A stretch of 64,000 nt of DNA from Streptomyces sp. FIT100 (GTDB lineage: Bacteria > Actinomycetota > Actinomycetes > Streptomycetales > Streptomycetaceae): positions 2,716,001-2,780,000 of the forward strand of contig NZ_CP075715.1 in assembly GCF_024584805.1 (NCBI RefSeq), written 5' to 3'. The notes beneath the pieces were generated by a model that saw only the letters and a list, made by a program, of their open reading frames with translations, was not told the origin of the DNA and searched no databases. Below are positions 25,685 to 34,924 of this stretch, one piece after another. A program made the translations under genes and the position numbers. Every line of letters begins with the position of its first letter. The first letter of the stretch is position 1.

Positions 25685-26655
25685 CGCAGCGCCGGGTCCG
25701 CCTGTACGGCGTCCTGCGCCGGGCGGCCCGGAACCGCCGGGACGGCCTCCTCCGGAGTGGCCGTCGGCGTGTAGCCCAGGCGGGTGGGCGCGGTGGGGTT
25801 GAGGTCCTTGTGGACCGCGCGCGCGACGGCCTGGATCGTGTTGATGCCGTCGTTCATGGTCTTGTTGTCGTACGTGAGCACGGTGATCTGGTAGTCGTGC
25901 CCGCCACCGGTGAAGGCGGCCGTCGAGTGCACCCGCCAGCCGTGCGTGGACCGCGACAGCCAGCCGTTCTTCACGTGGATCCTGGCGGTGGCGGGGGCGC
26001 CCGCCGGGGCGCCCCAGCGCTGGGACGAGACGACCTGGTTCATCAGCTGGAGGATGTAGCTGCGCGAGGCATCCGTCAGCAGGCCGTTCTTCACCGTGAT
26101 CCGCGACAGCAGCTTCTGCTGGTCGTAGGCGGTGATCTGGGTGAGCCCCCAGTAGCCGCCGGAGCCCGGGACGGTCTTGGTCATGCCCGCGGCGCGGAGG
26201 AAGTTCTGGATCTTGGTCGGTCCGAGCTGGCGCCACAGCGCGCTGGTCGAGTCGTTGTCCGACTGGGTGATCATGGCCTTGGCGCGGGACTTCTCGGTGG
26301 CCGTCAGCGCACGGCCGCTCTTCTGGGCATCCCATAGGAGAGCGGCGAGCACCGTCACCTTGACCACGCTGGCCGAGTCGAACCGCTGCTCGTGGCGCAG
26401 GGTGCAGCTCGTCCGGCTGATCCGGTCGTTGACGAAGATCGCCGTCGTCGACGCACGGCCCGCGAGGGCGCCGTTGATGTCCTTGGCCAGCTTGGCGGCC
26501 AGGCCCGGGGTGAGCGAGGTGCAGGTCGCGGCGGGTGCAGCGGCAGCGGCCGGCGTGGCGGTCGCCACCGTCGCGACGGCCGGCAGGAGCACGCCGAGCG
26601 CGACCGTCGCGCACAGGGCCGCACGTCTGCGGCGGATGATGAGGTGTGGGTTCAC
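25681..26655 (-). CDS. secreted class A beta-lactamase-fold serine hydrolase
   Basis: A 324-residue exported protein with signal peptide (about 1-40, RRRRAALCATVALGVLLPAV), then a class-A beta-lactamase-like domain: Ser96-Val-Val-Lys99 (SxxK), Ser132-Asp-Asn (SDN) and a KNGW element in place of KTG. The class A omega-loop Glu is not obvious, so activity on beta-lactams is doubtful; a peptidoglycan-related role is possible. The stop codon falls inside the MITE end, so the last residues may have been changed by the insertion. Confidence 0.82.
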   Translation of the reverse strand: MNPHLIIRRRRAALCATVALGVLLPAVATVATATPAAAAAPAATCTSLTPGLAAKLAKDINGALAGRASTTAIFVNDRISRTSCTLRHEQRFDSASVVKVTVLAALLWDAQKSGRALTATEKSRAKAMITQSDNDSTSALWRQLGPTKIQNFLRAAGMTKTVPGSGGYWGLTQITAYDQQKLLSRITVKNGLLTDASRSYILQLMNQVVSSQRWGAPAGAPATARIHVKNGWLSRSTHGWRVHSTAAFTGGGHDYQITVLTYDNKTMNDGINTIQAVARAVHKDLNPTAPTRLGYTPTATPEEAVPAVPGRPAQDAVQADPALR

Positions 26656-26690
26656 GCCTCACTTGACTCGACAGCGGACGAAAGGTTGTA

Positions 26691-26726
26691 CGCGTGAGGC
26701 CCTGTCGTTCGACAGGGCCTCACGCG
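26691..26726 (-). terminator. terminator downstream of the TPP enzyme gene
   Basis: A 17-bp perfect stem, 26691-26707 with 26710-26726 (CGCGTGAGGCCCTGTCG), and a two-base TT centre. It is 20 bp past the TPP gene stop. Confidence 0.7.
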
Positions 26727-26745
26727 CGGATCCTGCGAGCGGAGC

Positions 26746-28479
26746 TCAGAGGTGCGTCGGCGCGAACATCCTCAGCAGCGCCGGCAGCACCACCACCGAA
26801 GGACCGGGCTCGGCCAGCGACTTGGCCAGGTCCTCGCGGAGCGACTCGGGCGTCGTACGCACCGCGGGCACCCCGAACGACTCGGCGAGCGCGACGAAGT
26901 CCGGGCGGGACAGCTCGGTCGCGGTCGCCTCGCCGAAGGCGTCGGTCATGTACTCGCGCAGGATGCCGTAGCCGCCGTCGTCGACGATCAGCCAGGTCAC
27001 CGGCAGGTTGTACTGCCTCGCCGTCGCCAGCTCCGCGATCGAGTACATCGCGCCGCCGTCGCCGGAGACCGCGAGCACCGGACGGCTCGGCTCCGCGGCG
27101 GCCGCGCCGAGCGCGGCGGGGAAGCCGTAGCCGAGGCCGCCTGCGCCCTGGGCGGAGTGCATCGTGTTCGGCTGCCGGGCGTCGAAGGCGGACCAGGCCC
27201 AGTACGCCAGGATCGTCATGTCCCAGAAGCTCGGGGAGTCGTCCGGCAGGGCTTCGCGGACCGCGGCGAGCACCTGCTGCTCCAGGGTCAGCTCCTGGTC
27301 GGCGATCCGCTCGCGCACCTTCGCCAGCAGGGTGGACACCCGCTCGGCGGCGGCCGGGTCGCGGCGCTCCTCCACGGTCTCCAGCAGTACGGCCAGGGCC
27401 GTCCGGGCGTCGGCGTGGATGCCGAGCGCCGGGTGGTTGGACTCCAGCTTGCCGAGGTCCGCCTCGATCTGGATGACGCGGCCGCGCGGGGCGAACGTGT
27501 GGTAGTTCGAGGACAGTTCGCCGAGGCCCGAGCCGACGACCAGCAGGACGTCGGCGTCCTCCAGGAAGTCGGTGGTGTGCCGGTCCTCCAGCCAGGACCG
27601 CATCGACAGCGGGTGCTCCCACGGGAAGGCGCCCTTGCCGCCGAAGGTCGTGACGACCGGCGCGTCCAGCTTCTCGGCGAGCGCCAGCAGCTTGCCGGAC
27701 GCGTCGGAGCGTACGACTCCGCCGCCCGCGATGATCGCCGGGCGCTCCGCGTTCCGCAGCAGGTCCGCGGCGACGGCGGTCAGTTCGGGGCGCGGCACGA
27801 GGTCGTGCGGGGTCGCGTCCATGGCGGAGACGACCGGCAGGGTCACCTCGGCGAGCAGCACGTCCTGCGGGATCTCCACCCAGACCGGGCCGTGCGGGGC
27901 GCTCAGCGCGGACTCCCAGGCGGCGGCGACGGCCGACGGGATCTGGGAGGCGTGGCGGACGGTGTGCACGGACTTGACGATGTCGCGGAACGACGCCTTC
28001 TGGTCGCGCAGTTCGTGCAGATAGCCGTGGCGCCCGCCGCCGAGGCCCGCGGTGGGGATCTGGCTGGAGATCGCCAGCACCGGGGCGCTGGCCGCGGCGG
28101 CCTCCTGGAGCGCGGCGAGCGAGGTCAGCGCGCCGGGTCCGGTGGACAGCAGCAGCGGCGCGACCTGCCCGGTGACCCGACCGTACGCGTCGGCCGCGAA
28201 GCCCGCGTTGTTCTCGACGCGCAGTCCGATGTACGCGAGATCGGAGCGGCGCAGCGCGTCGAACATGCCGAGCGCGTGCTGCCCGGGCAGCCCGAAGACG
28301 GTGGTCGCGCCGAGCCCGGCGAGGGTCTCGACGACGAGGTCACCGCCGTTCCGCCGATCAGACACGTGGCGCGTAGCGCCCCCTTGAGGGGTGGTGGCCG
28401 GGTGACGGGCGGGAGGGTTGAGCGCGGCCGCGGTCTGCGCCGCGGTGGGGCGCAGTACGAGGTCGTGGTCGTGGGTCAC
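26746..28479 (-). CDS. thiamine-pyrophosphate-dependent decarboxylase, AruI-like
   Basis: A 577-residue acetolactate-synthase-superfamily enzyme: TPP-Glu89 (LRVENNAGF), a central domain near residues 220-340, and the C-terminal TPP domain with GDGGAMYSIAELATARQ. The cofactor motif ends in VDDGGYG rather than the usual NN, so the Mg-binding position is Asp. The gene is last in an operon with a ureohydrolase and a solute symporter. That context fits 2-ketoarginine decarboxylase (AruI) of the arginine transaminase route better than acetolactate synthase; no small regulatory subunit is adjacent. GTG start at 28479, about 47 residues upstream of the conserved core; a GTG at SDRRNGG is an alternative. 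Confidence 0.75.
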   Translation of the reverse strand: MTHDHDLVLRPTAAQTAAALNPPARHPATTPQGGATRHVSDRRNGGDLVVETLAGLGATTVFGLPGQHALGMFDALRRSDLAYIGLRVENNAGFAADAYGRVTGQVAPLLLSTGPGALTSLAALQEAAAASAPVLAISSQIPTAGLGGGRHGYLHELRDQKASFRDIVKSVHTVRHASQIPSAVAAAWESALSAPHGPVWVEIPQDVLLAEVTLPVVSAMDATPHDLVPRPELTAVAADLLRNAERPAIIAGGGVVRSDASGKLLALAEKLDAPVVTTFGGKGAFPWEHPLSMRSWLEDRHTTDFLEDADVLLVVGSGLGELSSNYHTFAPRGRVIQIEADLGKLESNHPALGIHADARTALAVLLETVEERRDPAAAERVSTLLAKVRERIADQELTLEQQVLAAVREALPDDSPSFWDMTILAYWAWSAFDARQPNTMHSAQGAGGLGYGFPAALGAAAAEPSRPVLAVSGDGGAMYSIAELATARQYNLPVTWLIVDDGGYGILREYMTDAFGEATATELSRPDFVALAESFGVPAVRTTPESLREDLAKSLAEPGPSVVVLPALLRMFAPTHL

Positions 28480-28594
28480 TTGGCGTCCTCTGCGTCGCGG
28501 TCGTTCTGCGTCCGGCGCGCCGGTGCTCCGGCCGCCGGGCCCCGGCCGGCCCGGCGCGAGCTCCTGGTGGCGCCGGGGCCGGTCGGGGTGGGGG

Positions 28595-29590
28595 TCACTT
28601 CGCGGCTTCCGCCGCGCCCGCGGCGCGGTTCGCCGCGATCTGGCGGGACATGATCGTGGTCAGCTCGTACGCGGTGTGGGAGGCCGCGACCGAGGTGATC
28701 TCGGCGTGGTCGTAGGCCGGGGAGACCTCGACGACGTCGGCGGAGACCAGGTTGCAGGAGGCGAGGCCGCGGAGGATCTCCAGGAGCTCGCGGGAGGTCA
28801 TGCCGCCGGCCTCGGGGGTGCCGGTGCCGGGGGCGTGCGCCGGGTCGAGGCAGTCGATGTCGATGGAGATGTAGAGCGGGCGGTCGCCGATGCGCTGGCG
28901 GAGCTGGTCGGCGACCTCGTCGGCGCCGCGCCGGTAGACGTCGGACGAGGTGACGATGCCGAAGCCCATCTTCTCGTCGTCGGTGAGGTCCTGCTTGCCG
29001 TACAGCGGGCCGCGGATGCCGACGTGGGAGAGCGCCTCGGTGTCGAGGATGCCCTCCTCGACGGCACGGCGGAACGGGGTGCCGTGCGTGTACTCGGCGC
29101 CGAAGTAGGTGTCCCAGGTGTCCAGGTGCGCGTCGAAGTGCAGCAGCGCCACAGGGCCGTGCTTCTTGGCGACCGAGCGCAGCAGCGGCAGCGCGATGGT
29201 GTGGTCGCCGCCGAGGGTCATCATCCGGGCGCCGGTGCCCAGCAGGTCGTCGGCCGCTGCCTCGATGGTCTCGACGGCCTCGTTGATGTTGAACGGGTTG
29301 GCGGCGATGTCGCCCGCGTCCGCGACCTGCGCGAGCGCGAAGGGCGAGGCGTCCTGCGCCGGGTTGTACGGCCGCAGGAGCCTCGACGCCTCCCGGATGG
29401 CGTTGCCGCCGAAGCGCGCGCCGGGGCGGTACGAGACCCCGGCGTCGAAGGGCACGCCGACGACGGCGACATCGGTGGTACCGACCTCGTCGAGCCGGGG
29501 CAGCCGGGCGAACGTCGCGGGTCCGGCGTACCGCGGGATGCGGGACGAGTCGATGGGGCCGCGCGGCGTCTCGTTGCTGCTCATGACCAT
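28595..29590 (-). CDS. ureohydrolase (agmatinase / guanidinobutyrase)
   Basis: A 331-residue Mn-dependent arginase-family enzyme with all metal motifs: [14 protein letters not shown] and [14 protein letters not shown]. It releases urea from a guanidino compound. Agmatinase is the usual database call, but the adjacent TPP decarboxylase and absence of an arginine decarboxylase favour 4-guanidinobutyrate, giving GABA and urea. ATG 29590 follows AGGA with 7-bp spacing; ATG 29584 is close behind. Confidence 0.85.
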   Translation of the reverse strand: MVMSSNETPRGPIDSSRIPRYAGPATFARLPRLDEVGTTDVAVVGVPFDAGVSYRPGARFGGNAIREASRLLRPYNPAQDASPFALAQVADAGDIAANPFNINEAVETIEAAADDLLGTGARMMTLGGDHTIALPLLRSVAKKHGPVALLHFDAHLDTWDTYFGAEYTHGTPFRRAVEEGILDTEALSHVGIRGPLYGKQDLTDDEKMGFGIVTSSDVYRRGADEVADQLRQRIGDRPLYISIDIDCLDPAHAPGTGTPEAGGMTSRELLEILRGLASCNLVSADVVEVSPAYDHAEITSVAASHTAYELTTIMSRQIAANRAAGAAEAAK

Positions 29591-29643
29591 GCCTATTTCC
29601 TACGCTTTTCCTATGGTTCGCAGTCGTATGACTGTAACGGGGT

Positions 29644-31131
29644 TCAGGGGGTGGCCGGGACGGCCGGCTCCGCGGCCGCCTCCGCGGTGTCCGAGGGGCC
29701 GCCGCGGCCCGCGAGGCGCTCGCGCCAGTGGGCCAGGACCGCCGCGTCGGTCGGCGGGGTCGCCAGCGAGACGGCGACGTACGTGGCGAGCGAGGCGAGC
29801 AGGCCGTAGTAGACGGGCTCGTTGGCGAGGATGCCGTAGTGCCACATCAGGCCGATGACCGCGAGGCCGCCGACGACGACCGAGGAGAGCGCGCCGTGGA
29901 CGGTGCCGCGCTTCCACAGCAGACCGCCGAGGATCGGGACCAGGAGTCCGCCGACGAGCAGGTTGTACGCGACCGTGAGCGCCTCGATCACGTTGTTCAG
30001 CGCGATGGCGATGACGATCACCGCGACGCCCATGGCCAGGATGAACAGCCGGTTGCCCTTGACCTCGTCGTGCGGTTCGCCGTCGGTGCCCCGGCGGGTG
30101 ACGGCGCCGCGCAGCCGCTGCCAGATGTCGTTGTTGGCGACGGTGGCGCAGGCGATCAGCGCGCCGGACGAGGTGGACATCACGGCGGCGAGCGCGGCGG
30201 CGAGCACCAGGCCCCGCACACCGAGGGGGAGTTCGTCCTTGACGATGGTGGCGAAGGCGTCGTCGGCGTTGGCGAGGTTGGGGTAGAGCACCTTGGCGGC
30301 GGTGCCGATGACGGCGCCGGCGAGGGCGTAGACCAGGCAGTACGTGCCGGCGACGGTGCCGCCCCAGCGGGCGACCTTGTCGTTGCGGGCGGTGAAGACG
30401 CGCTGCCAGATGTCCTGGCCGATCAGCATGCCGAAGGTGTAGATCAGCACGTAGGTGAAGATCGTCTCGCCGCCGATGCCGAGCGGTGCGAAGTAGTCGG
30501 TGGGCAGCTGGGCCTTCATCTCCGCGAAGCCGCCGGCCTTGATCACCGCGATGGGCAGCAGCAGGAGCAGCACACCGATGGTCTTGACGACGAACTGCAC
30601 CATGTCGGTGAGCGTGATCGACCACATGCCGCCGAGCGTGGAGTAGGCGACGACGATCGAGCCGCCGAGGATGATCGCGAGCGTCCGGTTCATGTCGAAG
30701 AGGACGTCGAAGATCGTGGCGTAGGCGATGGTCGAGGTGACCGCGAGCATCAGCGTGTACGCCCACATCACGACGCCGGTGATGAGCCCGGCGCGGCCGC
30801 CGTAGCGCAGGTCGAGCATCTCGGAGACGGTGTAGACCTTCAGCCGGGCGATGCGCGCGGAGAAGAAGACCGAGAGGGCGAGGAGGCCGAGGCCGATGGT
30901 GAAGACCATCCAGGCGCCGGAGAGCCCGTACTTGTAGCCGAGACCGACGCCGCCGATGGTGGAGGCGCCGCCGAGGACGATGGCGGCCATCGTGCCGGAG
31001 TACATCCAGGGGCCGAGCCTGCGGCCCGCCACCAGGAACTCGCTCTTGGACTTGGCGCGGCGCATGCCCCACCAGCCCATGGCCAGCATGCCGGCCAGAT
31101 AGACGACGATCACTGCGTAGTCGACGGCCAT
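29644..31131 (-). CDS. sodium:solute symporter (SSS family)
   Basis: A 495-residue inner-membrane symporter with about 13 hydrophobic helices. Typical SSS features: YLAGMLAMGWWGMRR at the N-terminus, FLVAGRRLGPW, SEMLDLRYGGR and AALAAVMSTSSGALI. It is first in the operon and likely imports the guanidino compound or amine degraded by the downstream enzymes, driven by Na+. The start at 31131 follows GGAGGGCC. Confidence 0.88.
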   Translation of the reverse strand: MAVDYAVIVVYLAGMLAMGWWGMRRAKSKSEFLVAGRRLGPWMYSGTMAAIVLGGASTIGGVGLGYKYGLSGAWMVFTIGLGLLALSVFFSARIARLKVYTVSEMLDLRYGGRAGLITGVVMWAYTLMLAVTSTIAYATIFDVLFDMNRTLAIILGGSIVVAYSTLGGMWSITLTDMVQFVVKTIGVLLLLLPIAVIKAGGFAEMKAQLPTDYFAPLGIGGETIFTYVLIYTFGMLIGQDIWQRVFTARNDKVARWGGTVAGTYCLVYALAGAVIGTAAKVLYPNLANADDAFATIVKDELPLGVRGLVLAAALAAVMSTSSGALIACATVANNDIWQRLRGAVTRRGTDGEPHDEVKGNRLFILAMGVAVIVIAIALNNVIEALTVAYNLLVGGLLVPILGGLLWKRGTVHGALSSVVVGGLAVIGLMWHYGILANEPVYYGLLASLATYVAVSLATPPTDAAVLAHWRERLAGRGGPSDTAEAAAEPAVPATP

Positions 31132-31318
31132 GGGGCCCTCCTTCGCTCACCTCGGTGGCGTGTCGTGCAATGGATGTGAGGGGACGCGGCGGCTCTTGCG
31201 CGGGGACATCCGCCCGTACCCGCGGCCGCCGGACACCACGACGGTAAGTGGCCGGTAAGCGACGATGAAGTGTACGTTTCCTCCATTCTCGAAGACGCCG
31301 TCGGATGGAACGTCCACC

Positions 31319-32926
31319 ATGCCGGATCCTGCGCCATACCCGTCCGCCCCAGCGGCCCCACCGGCCCCACCGATCCCGCTGGCCGCACTGCTGGCCCGTG
31401 AGGACCTGGGGCTGCGGCTCGTCGCGGGCCCCGAGGACGCCGAGATCCAGTGGGTGCACACCTCGGAGATGGCCGATCCGTACCCCTATCTGCTCGGCGG
31501 CGAGCTGCTGCTCACGGCGGGCGTGCTGCTGAAGGACCCGGAGACGTACGCCGCCCGGGTCGCCGAGGCGGGCGGCGCGGCGATCGGCTTCGGGGTCGCT
31601 CCCGTGTACGACACCGTGCCGCCGGCGCTCGTCGAGGCGTGCGAGCGGCGCGGGCTGCCGCTGGTCGAGGTGCCGCCGCAGACCCCGTTCACGGCGATCG
31701 CCCGTGCGGTCTGGCGGCTCATGGCCCAGGTCCGCCACCAGGAGCTCCGCCGGGTCAGCGAGGCCCAGCAGGGCCTGGCCACCGCCGCCGCCCGGCCCGA
31801 CCCGGTCCTCGCCGTGCTCCAGCAGCTGGCGTCCCGCCTCGGCGGCTGGGCGGTGCTGCTCGCGCCGGACGGCTCCGTCCTCCAGTCGTCGGGGCGTCCG
31901 CCGTCGCGCGAGGCACGGGAGGCGCTGGGGCGGCTGGCGCGGGTGGTGAGCCCGGCGGCGGACGACGAGACCGGGTCCGGTTCGGGAGCGGGGCCGGGAA
32001 CGGGAACGGGGCCGGGATCAAGATCAGGGTCAGGAGCGGGATCGGGGACGGGGACGGGGCCGGGGTCCGGGGACAGCGGCGCCGGGACCGGCGGGCCGGG
32101 CGACGGCGCCACACGCCGTGCTCCCGCGTCCGCGACCGACTCCGTCGCGGGCACGCACCTCGCCGCATACGCCCTCGGCGGCGGCGAGGCGCTCGCCCTC
32201 GGGATCGCGACCGAGGGGCGCGAGCCCGGCGGCCACACCGTCGCCGGCATGGCCGTCGTCCTGCTGTCGCTGCTCACGGCCCCGCACCAGGGCACCGACG
32301 CCACCGGCCGGTCCGCGGCCCTCGTACGGCTGCTGCTGGGTGCCGCGCCCGCCGACGTGGCGCCCACGCTCGGGCCGGGCCCCTGGGCCGTGGTCCACGC
32401 CACGCGCCCGGGCGAGCCGCCCGACCGGATCGCGGCGTCGGCGCTCGGTGCGGCGCTGGGCAGCGCGCTGGTGGACGCGGACGGCGCGACCGTACGGATC
32501 GTGCTCTCCGGTGAGCGCCGGATCGAGCCGCAGCCGGGCTGGACGCTCGGGGTCAGCGCCCCGGCCGACCCCGCCGAGCTGTCCGCCGCCGACACCGCGG
32601 CGGCGCGGGCTCTGCGCCGGGCCGAGGCGACCCGGGAGCCGCTGGCCCGCCAGCGCGACGCGGGCCTCGCGGAGCTGGTCGCCCCGGGCGAGGCCGCCGT
32701 CCACGCCCGGGGCCTCCTCGCGCCGATCGCGGGCACCCCGGCGCTCACCGAGACACTGCGCGTCTGGCTCTCGCTGCACGGCAGCTGGGACCGCACGGCG
32801 ATCGCCCTCGGCGTCCACCGCAACACCGTGCGCCAGCGCATCGCCCGCTGTGCGGCGCTGCTCGGGGCGGACCTGGACGACGCGGACGTGCGGATGGAGC
32901 TGTGGTTCGCGCTGCGCTACGTGTGA
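31319..32926 (+). CDS. PucR-family transcriptional regulator
   Basis: A 535-residue regulator: N-terminal PucR domain (about 15-150, LAALLAREDLGLRLVAG), a central region broken by a long Gly/Ser/Pro/Thr linker (about residues 218-265, encoded at about 31974-32108), and a C-terminal PucR-type HTH (GSWDRTAIALGVHRNTVRQR). It faces the symporter-ureohydrolase-decarboxylase operon across a 187-bp gap (31132-31318) and is its likely purine/amine-responsive regulator. ATG 31319 is preferred; an upstream in-frame ATG at 31265 lies in the presumed promoter. Confidence 0.85.
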   Translation: MPDPAPYPSAPAAPPAPPIPLAALLAREDLGLRLVAGPEDAEIQWVHTSEMADPYPYLLGGELLLTAGVLLKDPETYAARVAEAGGAAIGFGVAPVYDTVPPALVEACERRGLPLVEVPPQTPFTAIARAVWRLMAQVRHQELRRVSEAQQGLATAAARPDPVLAVLQQLASRLGGWAVLLAPDGSVLQSSGRPPSREAREALGRLARVVSPAADDETGSGSGAGPGTGTGPGSRSGSGAGSGTGTGPGSGDSGAGTGGPGDGATRRAPASATDSVAGTHLAAYALGGGEALALGIATEGREPGGHTVAGMAVVLLSLLTAPHQGTDATGRSAALVRLLLGAAPADVAPTLGPGPWAVVHATRPGEPPDRIAASALGAALGSALVDADGATVRIVLSGERRIEPQPGWTLGVSAPADPAELSAADTAAARALRRAEATREPLARQRDAGLAELVAPGEAAVHARGLLAPIAGTPALTETLRVWLSLHGSWDRTAIALGVHRNTVRQRIARCAALLGADLDDADVRMELWFALRYV

Positions 32927-32934
32927 CGGGGCGC

Positions 32935-33018
32935 GTCACCGCATGCGGCGCGGGACGTGTCACCGCATGCGGGGCGGGGCGCGTCACCGCATGCGGGACT
33001 GGGCGCCTCGCCGCACGT
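32935..33018 (+). repeat. 24-bp tandem repeat
   Basis: GTCACCGCATGC recurs at 32935, 32959 and 32983, exactly 24 bp apart, with a degenerate fourth unit near 33007. The array fills the gap just after the pucR stop and upstream of the gene at 33127. Confidence 0.8.
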
Positions 33019-33126
33019 GTGACGGGCCGCGTCGCCGCGGTTCCGTGGGAAGCCCACGACTCTCGCGCCCGAAGGCTGTCGGCACGACCCAAGTCCCGTG
33101 TGCCACAGCCGTGTTGGAATACGCCC

Positions 33127-33609
33127 ATGGCCTCTCCCGCCGATGGAATCACGACCCTGGACCCGGACGAGCCCGAGCGCCGTCTGCGCACCGAGATCGA
33201 GCGGCTGCGGGAGGAGGCGGTGCGCCAGAAGGCACTCGCCCACCGGCGAGCCGAGTTCTGGGCCAAGGCCGATGTCGCCCTCGGCTTCCCCGCGGCCCTC
33301 CTCGCCGGCACGGCGGGAGCGGCGGGCCTGGCCACGGCGGACGCGCGGATCCCCGCGGCGCTGCTCGCCCTGGCCTCCGCCGGGTTCGCGGCCGGGGCCG
33401 GCTTCCTCCGCAGCGCCACCAGGTGCCGGGCCAACAAGCGCGCCCGCCGCGCATGGGCCGAGGTGGAGGGCAGGGCCGCGGTGAAGCTGACCCTGCACCG
33501 CCTGACCCCCGAGGACCTCGGCGAACTCCTCGAACTGCGCCAGGCCGCACTGGACTCCTACGACGGCGAGGACCCGCAGTCGGGAACGCCCACCCTCCCC
33601 CAGGGCTGA
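33127..33609 (+). CDS. two-TM, coiled-coil protein (SLATT-like arrangement)
   Basis: A 160-residue protein: charged N-terminal coiled coil (RRLRTEIERLREEAVRQK), the segment RAEFWAKADVALGFPAALLA opening a first TM helix, a second TM (AALLALASAGFAAGAGFL), then a basic and helical cytoplasmic tail. The two-TM plus helical-tail layout resembles SLATT-type proteins, but no effector partner gene is adjacent, so I do not assign a defence role. ATG 33127. Confidence 0.6.
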   Translation: MASPADGITTLDPDEPERRLRTEIERLREEAVRQKALAHRRAEFWAKADVALGFPAALLAGTAGAAGLATADARIPAALLALASAGFAAGAGFLRSATRCRANKRARRAWAEVEGRAAVKLTLHRLTPEDLGELLELRQAALDSYDGEDPQSGTPTLPQG

Positions 33610-33762
33610 ACGGGGAGGCGCGCGCCTCGACAGCGGACCGATCGGCGGGGGTGCCGCATCTCACTCTGGACAGGCTTGCGAACCGCCGGGTAACTTACCC
33701 TGAGCAAGCGCTTAGACATGTCGTACCCAGGGGCACCCCGGGACCAGCACGAGGAGGCGTCC

Positions 33763-34920
33763 GTGCGTCGGACCGTATTCAACGAGGACCACGAGGCGTT
33801 CCGCGAGACGATCCGCGCCTTCATCGAGGCCGAGGTCGTCCCCGTCTACGACGAGTGGTTCGCCGCGGGCCAGGCGCCGCGCGACTTCTACGACAAGCTC
33901 GGCGAGCTGGGCATCTTCGGCATCAACGTCCCCGAGGAGTTCGGCGGCGCGGGCCTGGACACCCACAAGTTCGAGGCGGTGCTGTACGAGGAGACCGCGC
34001 GCGCGGGCGTCCAGTTCGGCGGCTCCGGAGTGCACGTCCTGCTCGCCCTGCCGTACATCAAGATGCTCGCCGACGACGAGCAGAAGAAGCGCTTCCTGCC
34101 GAAGTTCGTCACCGGCGAGGAGATGTGGGCGCTGGCCATGACCGAGCCGGGCACCGGCTCCGACGTCGCCGGCATGAAGACCACCGCCAAACTCTCCGAG
34201 GACGGCACGCACTACGTCCTCAACGGCGCCAAGACGTTCATCACCGGTGGCGTGCACGCCGACCGCGTGATCGTGTGCGCCCGCACCTCCGCCCCGCGCG
34301 AGGACGACCGCCGCTTCGGCATCTCGCTCTTCGCCGTGGACACCAAGGCGGAGGGCTACTCCATCGGCCGCAAGCTGGACAAGCTCGGCCTGCGCACCTC
34401 CGACACGGCCGAGCTGGCCTTCGTCGACGTCAAGGTCCCCGTCGAGGACCTGCTCGGCGAGGAGAACAAGGGCTTCCACTACCTCGGCCAGAACCTGCCC
34501 TCCGAGCGCTGGGGCATCGCCTTCGGCGCGTACGCCCAGGCCAAGGCCGCCGTCCGGTTCGCCCAGCAGTACGTGCAGGAGCGCACGGTCTTCGGCAAGA
34601 CGGTCGCGTCCTTCCAGAACACCAAGTTCGAACTGGCCGCCTGCCAGGCCGAGGTGGACGCCGCCGAGGCCGTCGCCGACCGCGCCCTGGAGGCGCTGGA
34701 CGCGGGCGAGCTGACCGCCGCCGAGGCCGCCTCCGCGAAGCTCTTCTGCACCGAGGTCGCCCACCGCGTCATCGACCGCTGCCTCCAGCTGCACGGCGGC
34801 TACGGCTACATGAACGAGTACCCGATCGCCCGCCTGTACGCCGACAACCGCGTCAACCGCATCTACGGCGGCACCAGCGAGGTCATGAAGTCGATCATCG
34901 CCAAGTCGATGGGCCTGTGA
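33763..34920 (+). CDS. acyl-CoA dehydrogenase
   Basis: A 385-residue FAD-dependent acyl-CoA dehydrogenase: AMTEPGTGSDVAGMKT (FAD/substrate motif), GERTVFG-type segment QERTVFGKTVASFQN, and LQLHGGYGYMNEYP near the C-terminus. The position of the medium-chain catalytic Glu is Gly here (NRIYGGTSEV), as in isovaleryl- or long-chain-type enzymes whose base lies elsewhere. GTG 33763 follows GAGGAGG. It is followed 4 bp later by a thioesterase gene. An AAGCGCTT dyad (33704-33711) lies upstream and may be an operator. Confidence 0.88.
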   Translation: MRRTVFNEDHEAFRETIRAFIEAEVVPVYDEWFAAGQAPRDFYDKLGELGIFGINVPEEFGGAGLDTHKFEAVLYEETARAGVQFGGSGVHVLLALPYIKMLADDEQKKRFLPKFVTGEEMWALAMTEPGTGSDVAGMKTTAKLSEDGTHYVLNGAKTFITGGVHADRVIVCARTSAPREDDRRFGISLFAVDTKAEGYSIGRKLDKLGLRTSDTAELAFVDVKVPVEDLLGEENKGFHYLGQNLPSERWGIAFGAYAQAKAAVRFAQQYVQERTVFGKTVASFQNTKFELAACQAEVDAAEAVADRALEALDAGELTAAEAASAKLFCTEVAHRVIDRCLQLHGGYGYMNEYPIARLYADNRVNRIYGGTSEVMKSIIAKSMGL

Positions 34921-34924
34921 CCCT

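Noticed and set aside
25681..26655. Functional beta-lactamase resistance gene
   Set aside because: SxxK and SDN are present but the omega-loop Glu and the KTG motif are not, so a resistance role is unsupported.
26746..28479. Acetolactate synthase large subunit for valine biosynthesis
   Set aside because: No ilvN/ilvC neighbours, an altered TPP motif, and catabolic context with a ureohydrolase and symporter.
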